Positions 15,937-24,419 are shown, numbered from the stretch's first letter. The stretch is 64,000 nt of DNA from Pseudomonas cavernicola (GCF_003596405.1 NZ_QYUR01000003.1:1-64000), one strand, 5' to 3'. Program-made: numbers and translations. Notes: a model not told the origin generated them from the letters alone.

Positions 15937-17103
15937 TCAAGCGCGGGGCATGCCAAGCATGCGTTCGGCAATGATGTTGCGCTGAATCTCGTTGGTACCG
16001 GCGTAGATCGGCCCGGCCTGGGCGAACAGGAAACCGTCCAGCCAGTGACCGACCTCGCCTGCGTCAGGCGCCCCCGGCAGCAGTTCGGCGCGCACACCGA
16101 GAATGCTCATGGCGGTCTCGTGTATGCGCTGGTCCAGCTCGGACCAGAAGATCTTGTTGGTCGAGGACTCCGGGCCGATCTTGCCGCCCTGCACCAGGCT
16201 CGAGGCGGTCATATAGGTGGCCAGCGTGTAGGCCTCGGCATCCAGGTAGGCGCGCATCACCGCCTCGCCGATGGCCGGGTCGCGGTCGGCCTCCTCGCGG
16301 TTGGCCAGGTACAGCTCCACCAGACGGCGGGCGCTTTCCTGGAAGCGCGCCGGCGAGCGCAGCATCAGGCCGCGCTCGAAACCGGCGGTGGACATCGCCA
16401 CATGCCAGCCCATGCCTTCGCCGCCGAGCACGTTCTGCACCGGCACCTCGACGTCGTCGAAGAAGATTTCGGCGAAACCCGGCAAGCCATTGAGCTGCGG
16501 GATCGGCCGCACCGTGATGCCCGGGCTGTCCAGCGGCAGCAAAATAAAAGTCAGACCGTTATGGCGGCTGGACTGCGGATCGGTACGGAAGATGCCGAAC
16601 AGCCAGTCAGCCCAGACCGCGCGGGTCGACCAGGTCTTCTGGCCGTTGATGATGTACTTGTCGCCGACCCGCTCGGCCTTGGCGCGGATCGCCGCCATGT
16701 CGGAACCGGCGCCCGGCTCCGACCAGCCCTGGGCCCAGATGTCTTCGCCGGTGGCCATGCGCGGCAGGAAGCGCGCCTTCTGCTCCTCACTGCCGAACTC
16801 CATCAGGGTCGGGCCGAGCAGGAAGATGCCGTTCTGGTTGACCCGTGCCGGAGCCCCGGCGCGGTAATACTCTTCCTCGAAAATCAGCCACTCGATCAGA
16901 TCGCAGCCGCGCCCGCCCAGCTCGGTCGGCCAGGTCACCATGCCCCAGCGGCCCTCATTGAGCTTGGCCTCCCAGGCGCGGTGCTGGCCGAAGCCGGCTT
17001 CGGTGTCGAAGGACAGCAGCGGCTCGCTCGGTACGTTGGCCGCCAGCCAGGCGCGCACCTCGGCGCGGAAGGCCTGCTGGCCCGGTGTATAGGTCAGTTC
17101 CAT
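15937..17103 (-). CDS. Acyl-CoA dehydrogenase, NEIQRN subunit
   Basis: This 388-residue acyl-CoA dehydrogenase has the WAQGWSEPGAGSDMA flavin segment near residue 125 and YAGTNEIQRNIIAERMLGMP at the C-terminus. It is the partner of the shorter dehydrogenase just downstream (ten-base gap). Together they repeat the pattern seen at 7463-9840: one subunit with the G.TWE motif and one with NEIQRN. FadE31-like is the closest named type, judged by context only. Confidence 0.86.
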   Translation of the reverse strand: MELTYTPGQQAFRAEVRAWLAANVPSEPLLSFDTEAGFGQHRAWEAKLNEGRWGMVTWPTELGGRGCDLIEWLIFEEEYYRAGAPARVNQNGIFLLGPTLMEFGSEEQKARFLPRMATGEDIWAQGWSEPGAGSDMAAIRAKAERVGDKYIINGQKTWSTRAVWADWLFGIFRTDPQSSRHNGLTFILLPLDSPGITVRPIPQLNGLPGFAEIFFDDVEVPVQNVLGGEGMGWHVAMSTAGFERGLMLRSPARFQESARRLVELYLANREEADRDPAIGEAVMRAYLDAEAYTLATYMTASSLVQGGKIGPESSTNKIFWSELDQRIHETAMSILGVRAELLPGAPDAGEVGHWLDGFLFAQAGPIYAGTNEIQRNIIAERMLGMPRA

Positions 17104-17115
17104 GGAGTGGTCTTC

Positions 17116-17874
17116 CTAGCCGTTGAAGTGGGCACTGCGTTTTTCCACGAAGGAATCGCGCGCCTCTTGAGAGTCCAGCGAGCGGTAGGCTTCGAGGGTG
17201 AAGCCCTGCTCCCAGCGGTATTTGTCTTCCAGGTTGCCGTCTTCGATGCCGTTCAGCGCCTCCTTGGCCAGAGCGATCATCGCCGGGCTCTTGGCAGCGA
17301 TCTGACGAGCGATCTGCAGTGCCGCCTCGCGCAGGTCTTCGCGCTTGACCACCCGCTCCACTGCGCCCAGGCGGTAGGCCTCGGCGGCGTCGATCATCTC
17401 GCCGGTGAAGTACATGTGGCGCACCTTCTGCACCGGGAACAGGCGCTGCAGGTGCGCACCACCGCCCATCGCACCGCGGTCCACCTCGGGCACGCCGAAG
17501 CGTGCGCAGTCGGAGGCGACCAGAATGTCCGCCGCGCCGCAGAGGCCGATGCCGCCGCCGAGGACGAAGCCATGCACCGCGACTATCACCGGCTTGGGAT
17601 TGCGGTGGATGGCCTTGAAGCTGTCGTAGTTGCCCTTGTTCACCGCGACTATCAGGTTGCCGTCGGCGGCCAGTTCCTTGATATCCACCCCGGCGCAGAA
17701 GCCGCGGCCCTCGGCGCGGATGACGATCACCCGCACGGCGGCGTCGCGGCCGAGGGCTTCGATTTCGCTGGCGATATCCGCCCAGCCCTGGCAGTTGAAG
17801 GCGTTCACCGGTGGCCGGTCGAACACCAGCTCGGCGATGCCGGTGTCGATGCTGACGCTAAAGGGTTTGTTCAT
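17116..17874 (-). CDS. echA20: EchA20-type ring hydrolase (crotonase family)
   Basis: This 252-residue crotonase-fold protein matches EchA20 along its length: ELVFDRPPVNAFN at the start, VIRAEGRGFCAGVDIKELAADG (oxyanion hole) around residues 50-70, GGGIGLCGAADILVASD, FGVPEVDRGAMGGGAHL, and a C-terminus ending YRWEQGFTLE. EchA20 hydrolyses the last cyclopentanone ring (ring D) of the steroid CoA thioester. It lies 12 bases after ipdC, as expected for coordinated action with IpdC and IpdAB. Confidence 0.92.
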   Translation of the reverse strand: MNKPFSVSIDTGIAELVFDRPPVNAFNCQGWADIASEIEALGRDAAVRVIVIRAEGRGFCAGVDIKELAADGNLIVAVNKGNYDSFKAIHRNPKPVIVAVHGFVLGGGIGLCGAADILVASDCARFGVPEVDRGAMGGGAHLQRLFPVQKVRHMYFTGEMIDAAEAYRLGAVERVVKREDLREAALQIARQIAAKSPAMIALAKEALNGIEDGNLEDKYRWEQGFTLEAYRSLDSQEARDSFVEKRSAHFNG

Positions 17875-17886
17875 TAGGTTGTCCTT

Positions 17887-18951
17887 TCAGGATGCTCGGC
17901 GGCACAGCTCGGCCAGGCGCGCTTCGGCTTCCCGGACTATCTGGCCAATCAATTCTTCGCAGCTCGGCAGGCTGTCTATGCTTGCGGCAATTTGCCCGGC
18001 GGGCAGCACGCCTTGGGCCGGCAGGCCCTCGACCATGGCCTTCTGGATCACCATCGGCGCATTGGCGGCCATGATGGTCTGGGCCGCCGTCAGCTCGCCG
18101 GCGCCGCGCATCTTCAGTGCGCTGCCGAGCAGCTGGGTCAGGCTCATGCCGCTGTGCTTGCGGTAGGCCAAGCCGCTCTTCAGCGCCAGCAGCAGGCGCT
18201 GCAGGCCACCCGACTGCTCCAGCTGGTTGAGCAGTTCGTTGCGGATCATCCGTTGCGGCATGCCGTCGATGGCGCGGCTGACGATGATCGCCGCCGGGTC
18301 GCGCACCGCCAGATAGCGCGCCAGCGTGGCGTGCGGCACCGGGCTGTCGGCGCTCATCAGAAAGCGCGTGCCCATGGCAATGCCTTCGGCGCCATAGGCC
18401 AGGGCCGAGACCAGCCCGCGCCCATCCTTGAAGCCGCCAGCGGCGACTACCGGCACCGAAACCGCGTCCACTACCTGCGCCAGCAGCAGCGAGGTGGGTA
18501 CCGAGCCGGTATGCCCGCCGCCCTCGCCGCCTTGCACGGTGACCGCGTCGGCGCCCATCTCGACCGCCTTCAGCGCGTGCTTCAGGGCACCGACGGTGGG
18601 AATGCAGACCACTCCGGCGTCCTTCAGGCGGGCAATCATCTGCTTGCCCGGCGAGCGGCTGTAGCTGACCGCCTTGACCTTATGACGCAACACCAGCTCG
18701 ACGATTTCGCCGGCGTTGGGCTGATACATGTGGAAGTTCACGCCGAACGGCTTATCGGTCAGGCGCCGGGTTTCGACAATCGCCGCCTCCATCCGCTCGG
18801 GTTCGATGGTGGCACCGGCGAGGAAGCCGAAGCCGCCGGCATTGCCGGTGGCCGCCACCAATTTAGGGTCGGCGACCCAGCCCATGGCAGTCTGGATGAT
18901 CGGGTAGCGGCAGCCGAGCAGTTCGGTCAGGCGGGTATTCAGGGAGACCAT
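17887..18951 (-). CDS. ipdC: IpdC, nitronate-monooxygenase-like flavin enzyme
   Basis: This 354-residue FMN-dependent TIM-barrel protein is of the 2-nitropropane dioxygenase type. It carries PIIQTAMGWVADPKLVAA near residue 17, GGEGGGHTG around 140, AAGGFKDGRG and GIAMGTRFLMS. IpdC catalyses a redox step on the steroid C/D-ring CoA thioester that prepares it for EchA20 and IpdAB. ATG codons at 18954 and 18951 overlap the preceding stop; 18951 has the better spacing to GGAGG. Confidence 0.88.
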   Translation of the reverse strand: MVSLNTRLTELLGCRYPIIQTAMGWVADPKLVAATGNAGGFGFLAGATIEPERMEAAIVETRRLTDKPFGVNFHMYQPNAGEIVELVLRHKVKAVSYSRSPGKQMIARLKDAGVVCIPTVGALKHALKAVEMGADAVTVQGGEGGGHTGSVPTSLLLAQVVDAVSVPVVAAGGFKDGRGLVSALAYGAEGIAMGTRFLMSADSPVPHATLARYLAVRDPAAIIVSRAIDGMPQRMIRNELLNQLEQSGGLQRLLLALKSGLAYRKHSGMSLTQLLGSALKMRGAGELTAAQTIMAANAPMVIQKAMVEGLPAQGVLPAGQIAASIDSLPSCEELIGQIVREAEARLAELCRRAS

Positions 18952-18953
18952 CA

Positions 18954-19823
18954 TCACGCCTCCGTCGCTTTGCGTTGTGAGCTGGCCATGGCCTTGGCGT
19001 CATAGCCGCCAAGCTTGTCGCCGGAAGTCAGCTCGTTGTGCACGTGGGCGAAGTGGTGCAGGCCGAACACCATGTCCATGGTGGCGCGCTTGCCCATCAG
19101 GTCCTCGGCGTTATTCACCGCCTGCTTGCTCAGTTGCAGGCCGAGGCGCGGCATTTGCGCGATGCGCCCGGCGACGTCCAGCGTCACGTCCTCCAGCACG
19201 TCGCGCGGCACCACCTTGTTGAGCATGCCCATCTGGTAGGCGCGTTCGGCCGACATGCGCTCGCCGAGGAAGAGGAACTCCTTGGCGATGCGCGGGTTCA
19301 GCTCGTGCACATGGGCGAAGTACTCCACCCCTGGAATGCCCATGCGCACCACCGGATCGGCGTAGTAGGAATCATCCGAGGCGACTATCAGGTCGCAGAC
19401 CCAGGCCAGCATCAGGCCGCCGGCGATGCAGGCGCCCTGGACCATGGCGATGGTCGGCTTGGGCATCTCGCGCCAGCGCCGGCACATACCGAGGTAGACC
19501 TCCTGCTCACGGGCGTAGAGAAACTCGCCGCCGGGTTTGTTGACGTGGTCGTACCAGAGGCTGGCGCGCTCGAAGCTCTGGTTCACATCGCGCCCTGGGG
19601 TGCCGATGTCGTGGCCGGCGGAGAAGTGCTTGCCGGCGCCGCGTAGCACTATGACCTTCACCGCGTCGTCGTCGCAGGCGCGGCGGAAGGCGGCGTCCAG
19701 CGCATAGGTCATCCGCGAGTTCTGCGCGTTGTGGTACTCGGGGCGGTTCATGGTGACGAGGGCGATAGCGCCGCGCACCTCGTAGAGCACCACCTCGACC
19801 TCTTGATCGTTCTGCTCGCTCAT
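18954..19823 (-). CDS. Enoyl-CoA hydratase/isomerase family protein
   Basis: This 289-residue crotonase-fold protein has RPEYHNAQN near the N-terminus, GAGKHFSAGHDI for the oxyanion hole and GACIAGGLMLAWVCDLIVAS. A Glu/Asp catalytic position is not obvious at the usual site, so dehydration chemistry should not be assumed. Start 19823 (MSEQND) has GGAGAAG seven bases upstream; a TTG 18 bases earlier is less likely. It sits between ipdB and ipdC, so it should act in ring C/D degradation, but it is not EchA20, which is encoded nearby. Confidence 0.82.
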   Translation of the reverse strand: MSEQNDQEVEVVLYEVRGAIALVTMNRPEYHNAQNSRMTYALDAAFRRACDDDAVKVIVLRGAGKHFSAGHDIGTPGRDVNQSFERASLWYDHVNKPGGEFLYAREQEVYLGMCRRWREMPKPTIAMVQGACIAGGLMLAWVCDLIVASDDSYYADPVVRMGIPGVEYFAHVHELNPRIAKEFLFLGERMSAERAYQMGMLNKVVPRDVLEDVTLDVAGRIAQMPRLGLQLSKQAVNNAEDLMGKRATMDMVFGLHHFAHVHNELTSGDKLGGYDAKAMASSQRKATEA

Positions 19824-19861
19824 TGACTGCTTCTCCGGCAAGGCGGGACTTCTTGTGGCCG

Positions 19862-20665
19862 TCAGCGCGGGCTGCGCTCACCCGGCGGGTTGTCTTTCAG
19901 TTGGTTGGCGCGCAGGTTGTGCGGATCCAACTGCTGGATCAGCATCAGTTGCTCCACGCTCGGCGCTGCGGTGGTCGGAATCGCGTTCGCGATATGCAGG
20001 GCGAAGCTGGTGTTGTCCTGTACCTCGGCCACAGTTACGCCCGGGTGCAGCGAGCGGATCCGCATCTGCCGCTGCGGGCCCTGGAAATCCAGCACGCAGA
20101 GGTCGGTGACGATCAGGCGGATGTCGATCTCCTCCAGCGACCAGCCGCGGGCCAGACGCGCCGGGTTGTAGCCGACCGAGGCGACCACATCGACCTCACC
20201 CTCGACGAACACCCGGCGGTTGTGGCTAGGCACTAGGAAGGAGTTGGCATGGCTGATGGAGTTGCCGGGAAAGCCGCGCACGCCGAGCATCTGCGCCTTG
20301 GGTTTGGCATAGTCGCCGATGCAGGAGATGTTGGCCTGACCGAAGCGGTCGATCTGGGTCGGGCCGACCAGGGCATGGCGCTTGCCGCCCCAAACGTTGT
20401 CGAAGATGCGCGAAAAGCCCATCCAGCTGTCGAACTTCGGTTTGTAGCCGTTACGCGCACCGAGCGGCACCGGCTCGGCGACCATAAAAGCCTCCGAGTC
20501 GGTCATCAGCAGCTCGGGGTTGGAGCTGAGCATACTCAGGGACGCGGCCAGACGCGGGATCACGCCGATGCCCGTGGCCAGTACCTCGCCGTCATCACGC
20601 CAGGCCTCTGAGGCGGCGCAGATCAAGAGTTCAGCCAGGCTGTAAGTCATTGCATTAGTAGTCAT
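19862..20665 (-). CDS. ipdB: IpdB, beta subunit of the ring-cleaving CoA hydrolase
   Basis: This 267-residue CoA-transferase family beta subunit matches IpdB, with SLAELLICAASEAWRDDGEV at the start, GVRGFPGNSISHANSF around residues 127-142 and VIVTDL/LDFQGPQR-like segments toward the C-terminus. IpdAB has a CoA-transferase fold but works as a hydrolase that opens the last carbocycle (ring C). It is paired with ipdA directly upstream (12-base gap), forming a heterotetramer. Confidence 0.92.
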   Translation of the reverse strand: MTTNAMTYSLAELLICAASEAWRDDGEVLATGIGVIPRLAASLSMLSSNPELLMTDSEAFMVAEPVPLGARNGYKPKFDSWMGFSRIFDNVWGGKRHALVGPTQIDRFGQANISCIGDYAKPKAQMLGVRGFPGNSISHANSFLVPSHNRRVFVEGEVDVVASVGYNPARLARGWSLEEIDIRLIVTDLCVLDFQGPQRQMRIRSLHPGVTVAEVQDNTSFALHIANAIPTTAAPSVEQLMLIQQLDPHNLRANQLKDNPPGERSPR

Positions 20666-20677
20666 GTCGAGCCTCGC

Positions 20678-21559
20678 TTAGAAAACCGGCAGGGGTAGCT
20701 TGCGGATGGCAGCCAAGCCGCCGACCTTTTCCCGGTACTGCTCTTCCGTGCCGTTCAGGTACTGCTCGACATAGGCCTGCCAGCCACCCGGCTCCTGGGC
20801 CGAGGCGTTGTAGGCCTTGAAATGCGCGATATCGAAGCCATACAGCGGCGCGCAGGAGCTGGGGTGGGCACCGCCCGGCACATGCACCACGGCGCTGGTC
20901 TGGTTGCGCTCCCAGAACACCTGGCGCGCCTGCTCCGGGTTGCTGTGGAAATAGCTGCTGTCAACCAACTCGTCGCAGCTGACATAGGCCCGCTCCGCAG
21001 CGCGGACGAACAGGTCGTCCATGTAGTGGTCCGGCCCGCTGATCTGGCAAACGCCGCGCTGGTCCGCGCGGTCGACATGCACCAGCGCTGCGTCCAGCTT
21101 GAGCGCCGGCATGGCGACCCAGTCCTTGCCATCGGCATAGGGCGAGGCAATCAGCTTCAGCTCCGGATTGTGGGTCAGCACATCGGTGCCCAGGCCCACC
21201 GCGGTGGGGATAAAGGGTACCCGCATGGCTGCAGCCTTCAGCCCCAGCAGCAGCATGCCCTCGTCGATTTCCATCACCTCGATGGCGCCGTCCTGGCGAG
21301 CCTTGCGGAAGTAAGGTTCGAGCGGAATGAAGTCCAGCGAAACGAAGGCGAACACCAGCTTCTTGAGCTTGCCGGCCGCGCAGAGCATGCCGACATCGGC
21401 ACCGCCGTAGGCGACCACCGTAAGGTCCTTGAGATCGGAACGGAGGATCTCGCGCACCAGCGCCATCGGCTTGCGCCGCGGGCCCCACCCACCGATCCCG
21501 ATCGTCATGCCGTCGCGTAACTGGCCGACTATCTCGGCCGTGGTCAAACGCTTATCCAT
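20678..21559 (-). CDS. ipdA: IpdA, alpha subunit of the ring-cleaving CoA hydrolase
   Basis: This 293-residue protein, the usual IpdA length, has QLRDGMTIGIGGWGPRRKPM near the N-terminus, DLTVVAYGGADVGMLCAAGK, EMDEGM-like EIDEGMLLLGLKAAA, GLGTDVL and DHYMDDLF. It works with IpdB on the beta-keto cyclohexene-carboxyl-CoA intermediate. Start 21559 (MDKRLTT) is favoured by AGTGAGG upstream; GTG and ATG codons at 21574 and 21568 overlap the dioxygenase stop and give a few extra residues. Translational coupling to the preceding gene is likely. Confidence 0.92.
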   Translation of the reverse strand: MDKRLTTAEIVGQLRDGMTIGIGGWGPRRKPMALVREILRSDLKDLTVVAYGGADVGMLCAAGKLKKLVFAFVSLDFIPLEPYFRKARQDGAIEVMEIDEGMLLLGLKAAAMRVPFIPTAVGLGTDVLTHNPELKLIASPYADGKDWVAMPALKLDAALVHVDRADQRGVCQISGPDHYMDDLFVRAAERAYVSCDELVDSSYFHSNPEQARQVFWERNQTSAVVHVPGGAHPSSCAPLYGFDIAHFKAYNASAQEPGGWQAYVEQYLNGTEEQYREKVGGLAAIRKLPLPVF

Positions 21560-21570
21560 GCTCGACATCC

Positions 21571-22470
21571 TCACTGGCGACCAACGCTGAAGTCATGGCC
21601 CCAGTGGCTGACCACGGTGCTCTCGAATGGCGTGTGCTGGTTCCAGTCCACCACCAGGCCGTCGTAGCCATACTCCAAGTCGAAGCCGGACGGAGTCTTC
21701 ATATAGAAGGAGACCATCTGGTCGTTAGTGTGCTGGCCGAGGGTGGCGGACAGCTTGACCCCGTGCGCCTGCATGCGGTCCAGCGCGCGGCCGACCTCGT
21801 CGAGGGCATTGACCTCGAGCATCATGTGCACGCAGCCGTGGGGCATCGGGCATTCGAAGATCGCCAGGGAATGGTGGCGGCCGTTATTGCAGTGCATGAA
21901 GTGGATGCGCTTCTCCGGCTCTGCCGGGTCCGGGGTGAAGCGCACCTTCATCAGATCGGACAGGCCAAAGCCCAGAACCCGCTCATAGAAGTCGCGGCAG
22001 CGCTCGAAGCTCGGCGCCGGCAACACCACATGACCCATGCCCAGCTCATTGGTGACGAACCCCTTGACGCCGACCGGCGAGACAAAGCGGGCGAAGTCTT
22101 GCAGCGGGCCCCAAAACAGCTCGTGGCGGTTGCCATCCGGGTCGCTGAAGCAGGCCAACTCCTGCACCTTGCGCACGCGAGCTTGCGCCGCGCTACCGCG
22201 CTGCACCGGCACATCGGCCTGCTCCAGCTCGGCGATCGCCTGCTCGAAGGCGGCCTTGCCGGCCACCTCCCAACCGCTGGCACCGTAGCCGTCCTGCTCG
22301 CCCTGCTCCACCAGAATGCGGTAGTGGCGCTCATCCATCTTCAGGTAGAGCACCGCATCCTCAAGCGGGCCGGCAGCGGCCATCATGCCCAGCACCTGCG
22401 TGCCGTATTCGCGCCAGCGGTTCAGATCGGTGGATAAGACGGTGACATAACCCAGACCACGGATATCCAT
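21571..22470 (-). CDS. hsaC: HsaC/TesB-type extradiol dioxygenase (steroid A-ring meta-cleavage)
   Basis: This 299-residue two-domain VOC protein is the size of HsaC. The iron ligands are visible as His147 (GMGHVVL), His215 (CVHMMLEV) and Glu266 (FDLEYGY), in the spacing of class I extradiol dioxygenases. HsaC/TesB cleaves the catechol formed from ring A of the 9,10-seco steroid. A biphenyl-type catechol substrate cannot be excluded from sequence alone, but it heads an operon with ipdA, ipdB and echA20. Start 22470 has AGGAGAG upstream. It is the first gene of the upper steroid operon. Confidence 0.87.
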   Translation of the reverse strand: MDIRGLGYVTVLSTDLNRWREYGTQVLGMMAAAGPLEDAVLYLKMDERHYRILVEQGEQDGYGASGWEVAGKAAFEQAIAELEQADVPVQRGSAAQARVRKVQELACFSDPDGNRHELFWGPLQDFARFVSPVGVKGFVTNELGMGHVVLPAPSFERCRDFYERVLGFGLSDLMKVRFTPDPAEPEKRIHFMHCNNGRHHSLAIFECPMPHGCVHMMLEVNALDEVGRALDRMQAHGVKLSATLGQHTNDQMVSFYMKTPSGFDLEYGYDGLVVDWNQHTPFESTVVSHWGHDFSVGRQ

Positions 22471-22741
22471 GGGCGCTCTCCTCATTCCTGACAGGCCTTG
22501 GCCCACCCACGAAGCAAATGCCGGGGAGGCCCTATGGAGAGCGATTTAAGCGCCTTAGCGGGAGAGCAACATCGTCCGTTGGGACTAGCGGGAAAGGCCG
22601 GCCAGGGGCAGGGATTTACTACCGCACCCCGAATAAGCTCCAGGCGCGATCCGGGAGCTCAGGGCAGGTCAACTTGGATTGCGCCTGAGGCTTACCAGAG
22701 CACGGATGACACAGAAAGGCGTTCGGGAAGCCACAAAAACA
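22471..22741. other. Probable promoter region of the hsaC-ipd operon
   Basis: This 270-base region lies upstream of the first gene of the upper steroid operon. No coding signal was found on either strand. It should contain the operon promoter and any KstR2/TesR-type operator, but no clear palindrome or -35/-10 pair was recognised. Confidence 0.4.
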
Positions 22742-22964
22742 ACAAAGCCCCGAGTTACGGCAATGCTGTTCACTTAAGCATGCGTCTTCGCCTTCTATCC
22801 CCTCGCCCCTCTGGGGAGAGGGTTAGGGAGAGGGGTGCATGCCAAATGAATTCACTTTTGCCCGCTATTTACCCTCTCCCCCAGCCCCTCTCCCGTAAAC
22901 GGGAGAGGGGAGCCCAGGCGCACGTTGCCTAAGTGAACAGCATTGCCGAGTTACGGGGCTTTGT
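22742..22964. repeat. MITE-like element with about 35-bp inverted ends
   Basis: The left end (22742-22776) and the right end (22930-22964) are inverted copies: both read ACAAAGCCC, then a ten-base block, then CAATGCTGTTCACTTA. The ten-base block is CGAGTTACGG on the left and CGTAACTCGG on the right, so it is itself reversed relative to the flanks. The interior carries CCCCTCTGGGGAGAGGG and CCCTCTCCC/GGGAGAGGG hairpins and no gene. It looks like a small non-autonomous mobile element or a composite REPIN. Confidence 0.7.
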
Positions 22965-23145
22965 GTTGAATAGATGACGGCCGGGGTGCAACCTCTGATG
23001 ATCTAGCTGCCAGAAAGAAAAATTACAACCGATCACATCCTGGAAGCACCAAGCCAATTTGGCCAGCACGGGTAACCCAAAATTGCTGCGCCAGCCAAGC
23101 CATTCTCAATTCACTACCAGAAACGCCAAATCCCAGAAACAACAA

Positions 23146-23170
23146 AGCCCGGTCGTTGCCGAACCGGGCT
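23146..23170 (-). terminator. Rho-independent terminator behind the tRNA-Pro fragment
   Basis: AGCCCGGT-TCGGCAACG-ACCGGGCT followed by TTTGTTGTTT on the minus strand. It lies 17 bases beyond the CCA end of the tRNA remnant and is probably the original terminator of that tRNA gene. Confidence 0.75.
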
Positions 23171-23186
23171 AAGTCATTGAAAAATA

Positions 23187-23234
23187 TGGTCGGGACGGAG
23201 TGATTCGAACACTCTACCCCTCGCACCCCATGCA
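23187..23234 (-). tRNA. 3' fragment of tRNA-Pro(GGG), probable attachment site
   Basis: The minus strand holds the last 48 bases of a tRNA: anticodon loop ATGGGGT (anticodon GGG, proline), variable loop, a perfect T arm (GAGTG-TTCGAAT-CACTC), acceptor strand CGTCCCG and encoded ACCA. The matching 5' half (CGGGACG acceptor, D arm) is absent; sequence upstream of the anticodon loop is unrelated. A 3' tRNA fragment with its own terminator is what remains at the distal end of an island integrated into a tRNA gene. The intact tRNA is not in this window. Confidence 0.82.
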
Positions 23235-23268
23235 CGCAGTAAGTGTGCAGGCTCAATAACCACGCGGT

Positions 23269-23868
23269 CTATCTCGGGCGCTCGCTGCAACTTGATGCCC
23301 AGAGATGCTGATAAGTGTGTGAGAGAGTCACGCAAAAGTCACGCAGCCATAATTCCCCTCCTTGCCCGTCTTGGGCAACTCGCCCCTTCCTTTTATTGTT
23401 TGCCTCAGCCTTGCAATCAGGAGCTATCGTTTCTGCCTGAATGGTTGCAAGACGGCTGGTCAGGCGCTGAATGACTTCACCGCGAACTTGATCCTGCTCA
23501 CTGCCGGAGCGAATTATCTTCGCGATGCCATAACCTGCAGCCCCGGCAAGCAATGCCGAGCCAATCACCCACTCAACAGGTGTCGTCGTCAAGAACACCC
23601 CGCCAAAAACACTGGCGAGCGTACTCGAACTAAGAATCGTAGTTGCGCCGGCAGCCCCCGCAAGAGACCCTGCCGCAGCTACACCCGCAGTAGCACCGCC
23701 AATAGCTGCAAGACGTTCACCAGCGACACCGACCTTATCCTTGGCGCTTAACTTTTCAATTGCCAGGCGAGTGTCCCGTTCAGCATCTGATGACTCTACT
23801 GAACTGCTGGACAAGGCAGCAGGTTTGCGCGGGTAGTTGGAGCGGGCAGTCACGTTGCGCATACGCCC
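23269..23868 (-). CDS. Hypothetical Gly/Ala-rich membrane protein, possibly partial
   Basis: The open frame (about 180 residues below the porin remnant) contains a charged stretch (SDAERDTRLAIEKLSAKDKVG) and then two hydrophobic Gly/Ala-rich segments (about LAAIGGATAGVAAAGSLAGA and VEWVIGSALLAGAAGYGIAK), followed by a charged C-terminus. There is no credible start codon: the frame simply continues out of the shifted OprD remnant upstream. It lies next to the tRNA attachment site, so it is the last gene of the putative island. No family recognised. Confidence 0.4.
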   Translation of the reverse strand, partial: GRMRNVTARSNYPRKPAALSSSSVESSDAERDTRLAIEKLSAKDKVGVAGERLAAIGGATAGVAAAGSLAGAAGATTILSSSTLASVFGGVFLTTTPVEWVIGSALLAGAAGYGIAKIIRSGSEQDQVRGEVIQRLTSRLATIQAETIAPDCKAEANNKRKGRVAQDGQGGELWLRDFCVTLSHTYQHLWASSCSERPR

Positions 23869-23980
23869 CGACGTTCTTCTGCGGGCCGCTCTGGATGACG
23901 TAGCCGATATCCAGGTCGCGCTCCCAGTCCAGGCCTTCGTAGTCGAGCCCGGTGTTGACGTTGTGGCCCTTGATGAATGT
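23818..23980 (-). pseudogene. OprD-family porin C-terminal remnant
   Basis: One frame reads FIKGHNVNTGLDYEGLDWER, followed by DLDIGYVIQSGPQKNVG, and the next frame continues RMRNVTARSNYP. This is the C-terminal beta-barrel region of an OprD-type porin with a single-base frameshift after KNVG. The barrel's final strand is cut off and the rest of the gene is missing. OprD-type porins often accompany aromatic-acid catabolic genes, which fits the hydroxylase remnant next to it. Confidence 0.6.
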
Positions 23981-24089
23981 GGTGGGGCGAAGGCTGCGCC
24001 GGGGCGGATGCACGCGGCGGCTCGGGATGTGCATCCACTTGGGGGATGCCCCAGAGCGGACTGGTGCGGCCGCTTCGGGGCGCTTCGGC

Positions 24090-24419
24090 CTACTGCTGGC
24101 CGAGCGGGTTCAGGCAGTTCTTGACGTCCCAGCCGTACAGCCACTGCATGGCGTCATAAAACTGTTCCTGAGTGCGGCCGACCCAGAGCTGATTACGAAC
24201 CTGACGCTCAACGCCCTTGGCGTGGTAGAGGCGGCCCATTTCGCGGGCCGACCAGAGCACTCGCGCAGTGCGCGGAATACGGATCGACTCGTAGAGGCGG
24301 AAGGCTGCGGCGAGATCGTTGCCGCTGACCTTGATCGCTTCACCCAAGGTCACGGCGTCTTCCAGGGCCATGCAGGCGCCTTGTGCCAGGTACTGAGTCA
24401 TCGGGTGCGCGGCATCGCC
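24090..24419 (-). pseudogene. 3-hydroxybenzoate 6-hydroxylase-like C-terminal remnant
   Basis: About 108 residues starting GDAAHPMTQYLAQGACMALE, the FAD-ribityl-binding motif of single-component aromatic hydroxylases, and running to a plausible native C-terminus. The match type is 3-hydroxybenzoate 6-monooxygenase/salicylate hydroxylase. The N-terminal three quarters, including the first FAD motif, are gone. The frame is fused directly to an IS3 transposase at about 24420, giving a 168-codon chimeric frame. Confidence 0.75.

Noticed and set aside
16045..17877. 610-codon plus-strand frame across echA20 and acyl-CoA dehydrogenase
   Set aside because: It spans two clear genes on the other strand; a chance absence of stops in GC-rich sequence.
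23023..23256. 77-codon minus frame over the tRNA remnant
   Set aside because: It overlaps the tRNA-Pro fragment and its terminator, so a protein is unlikely.
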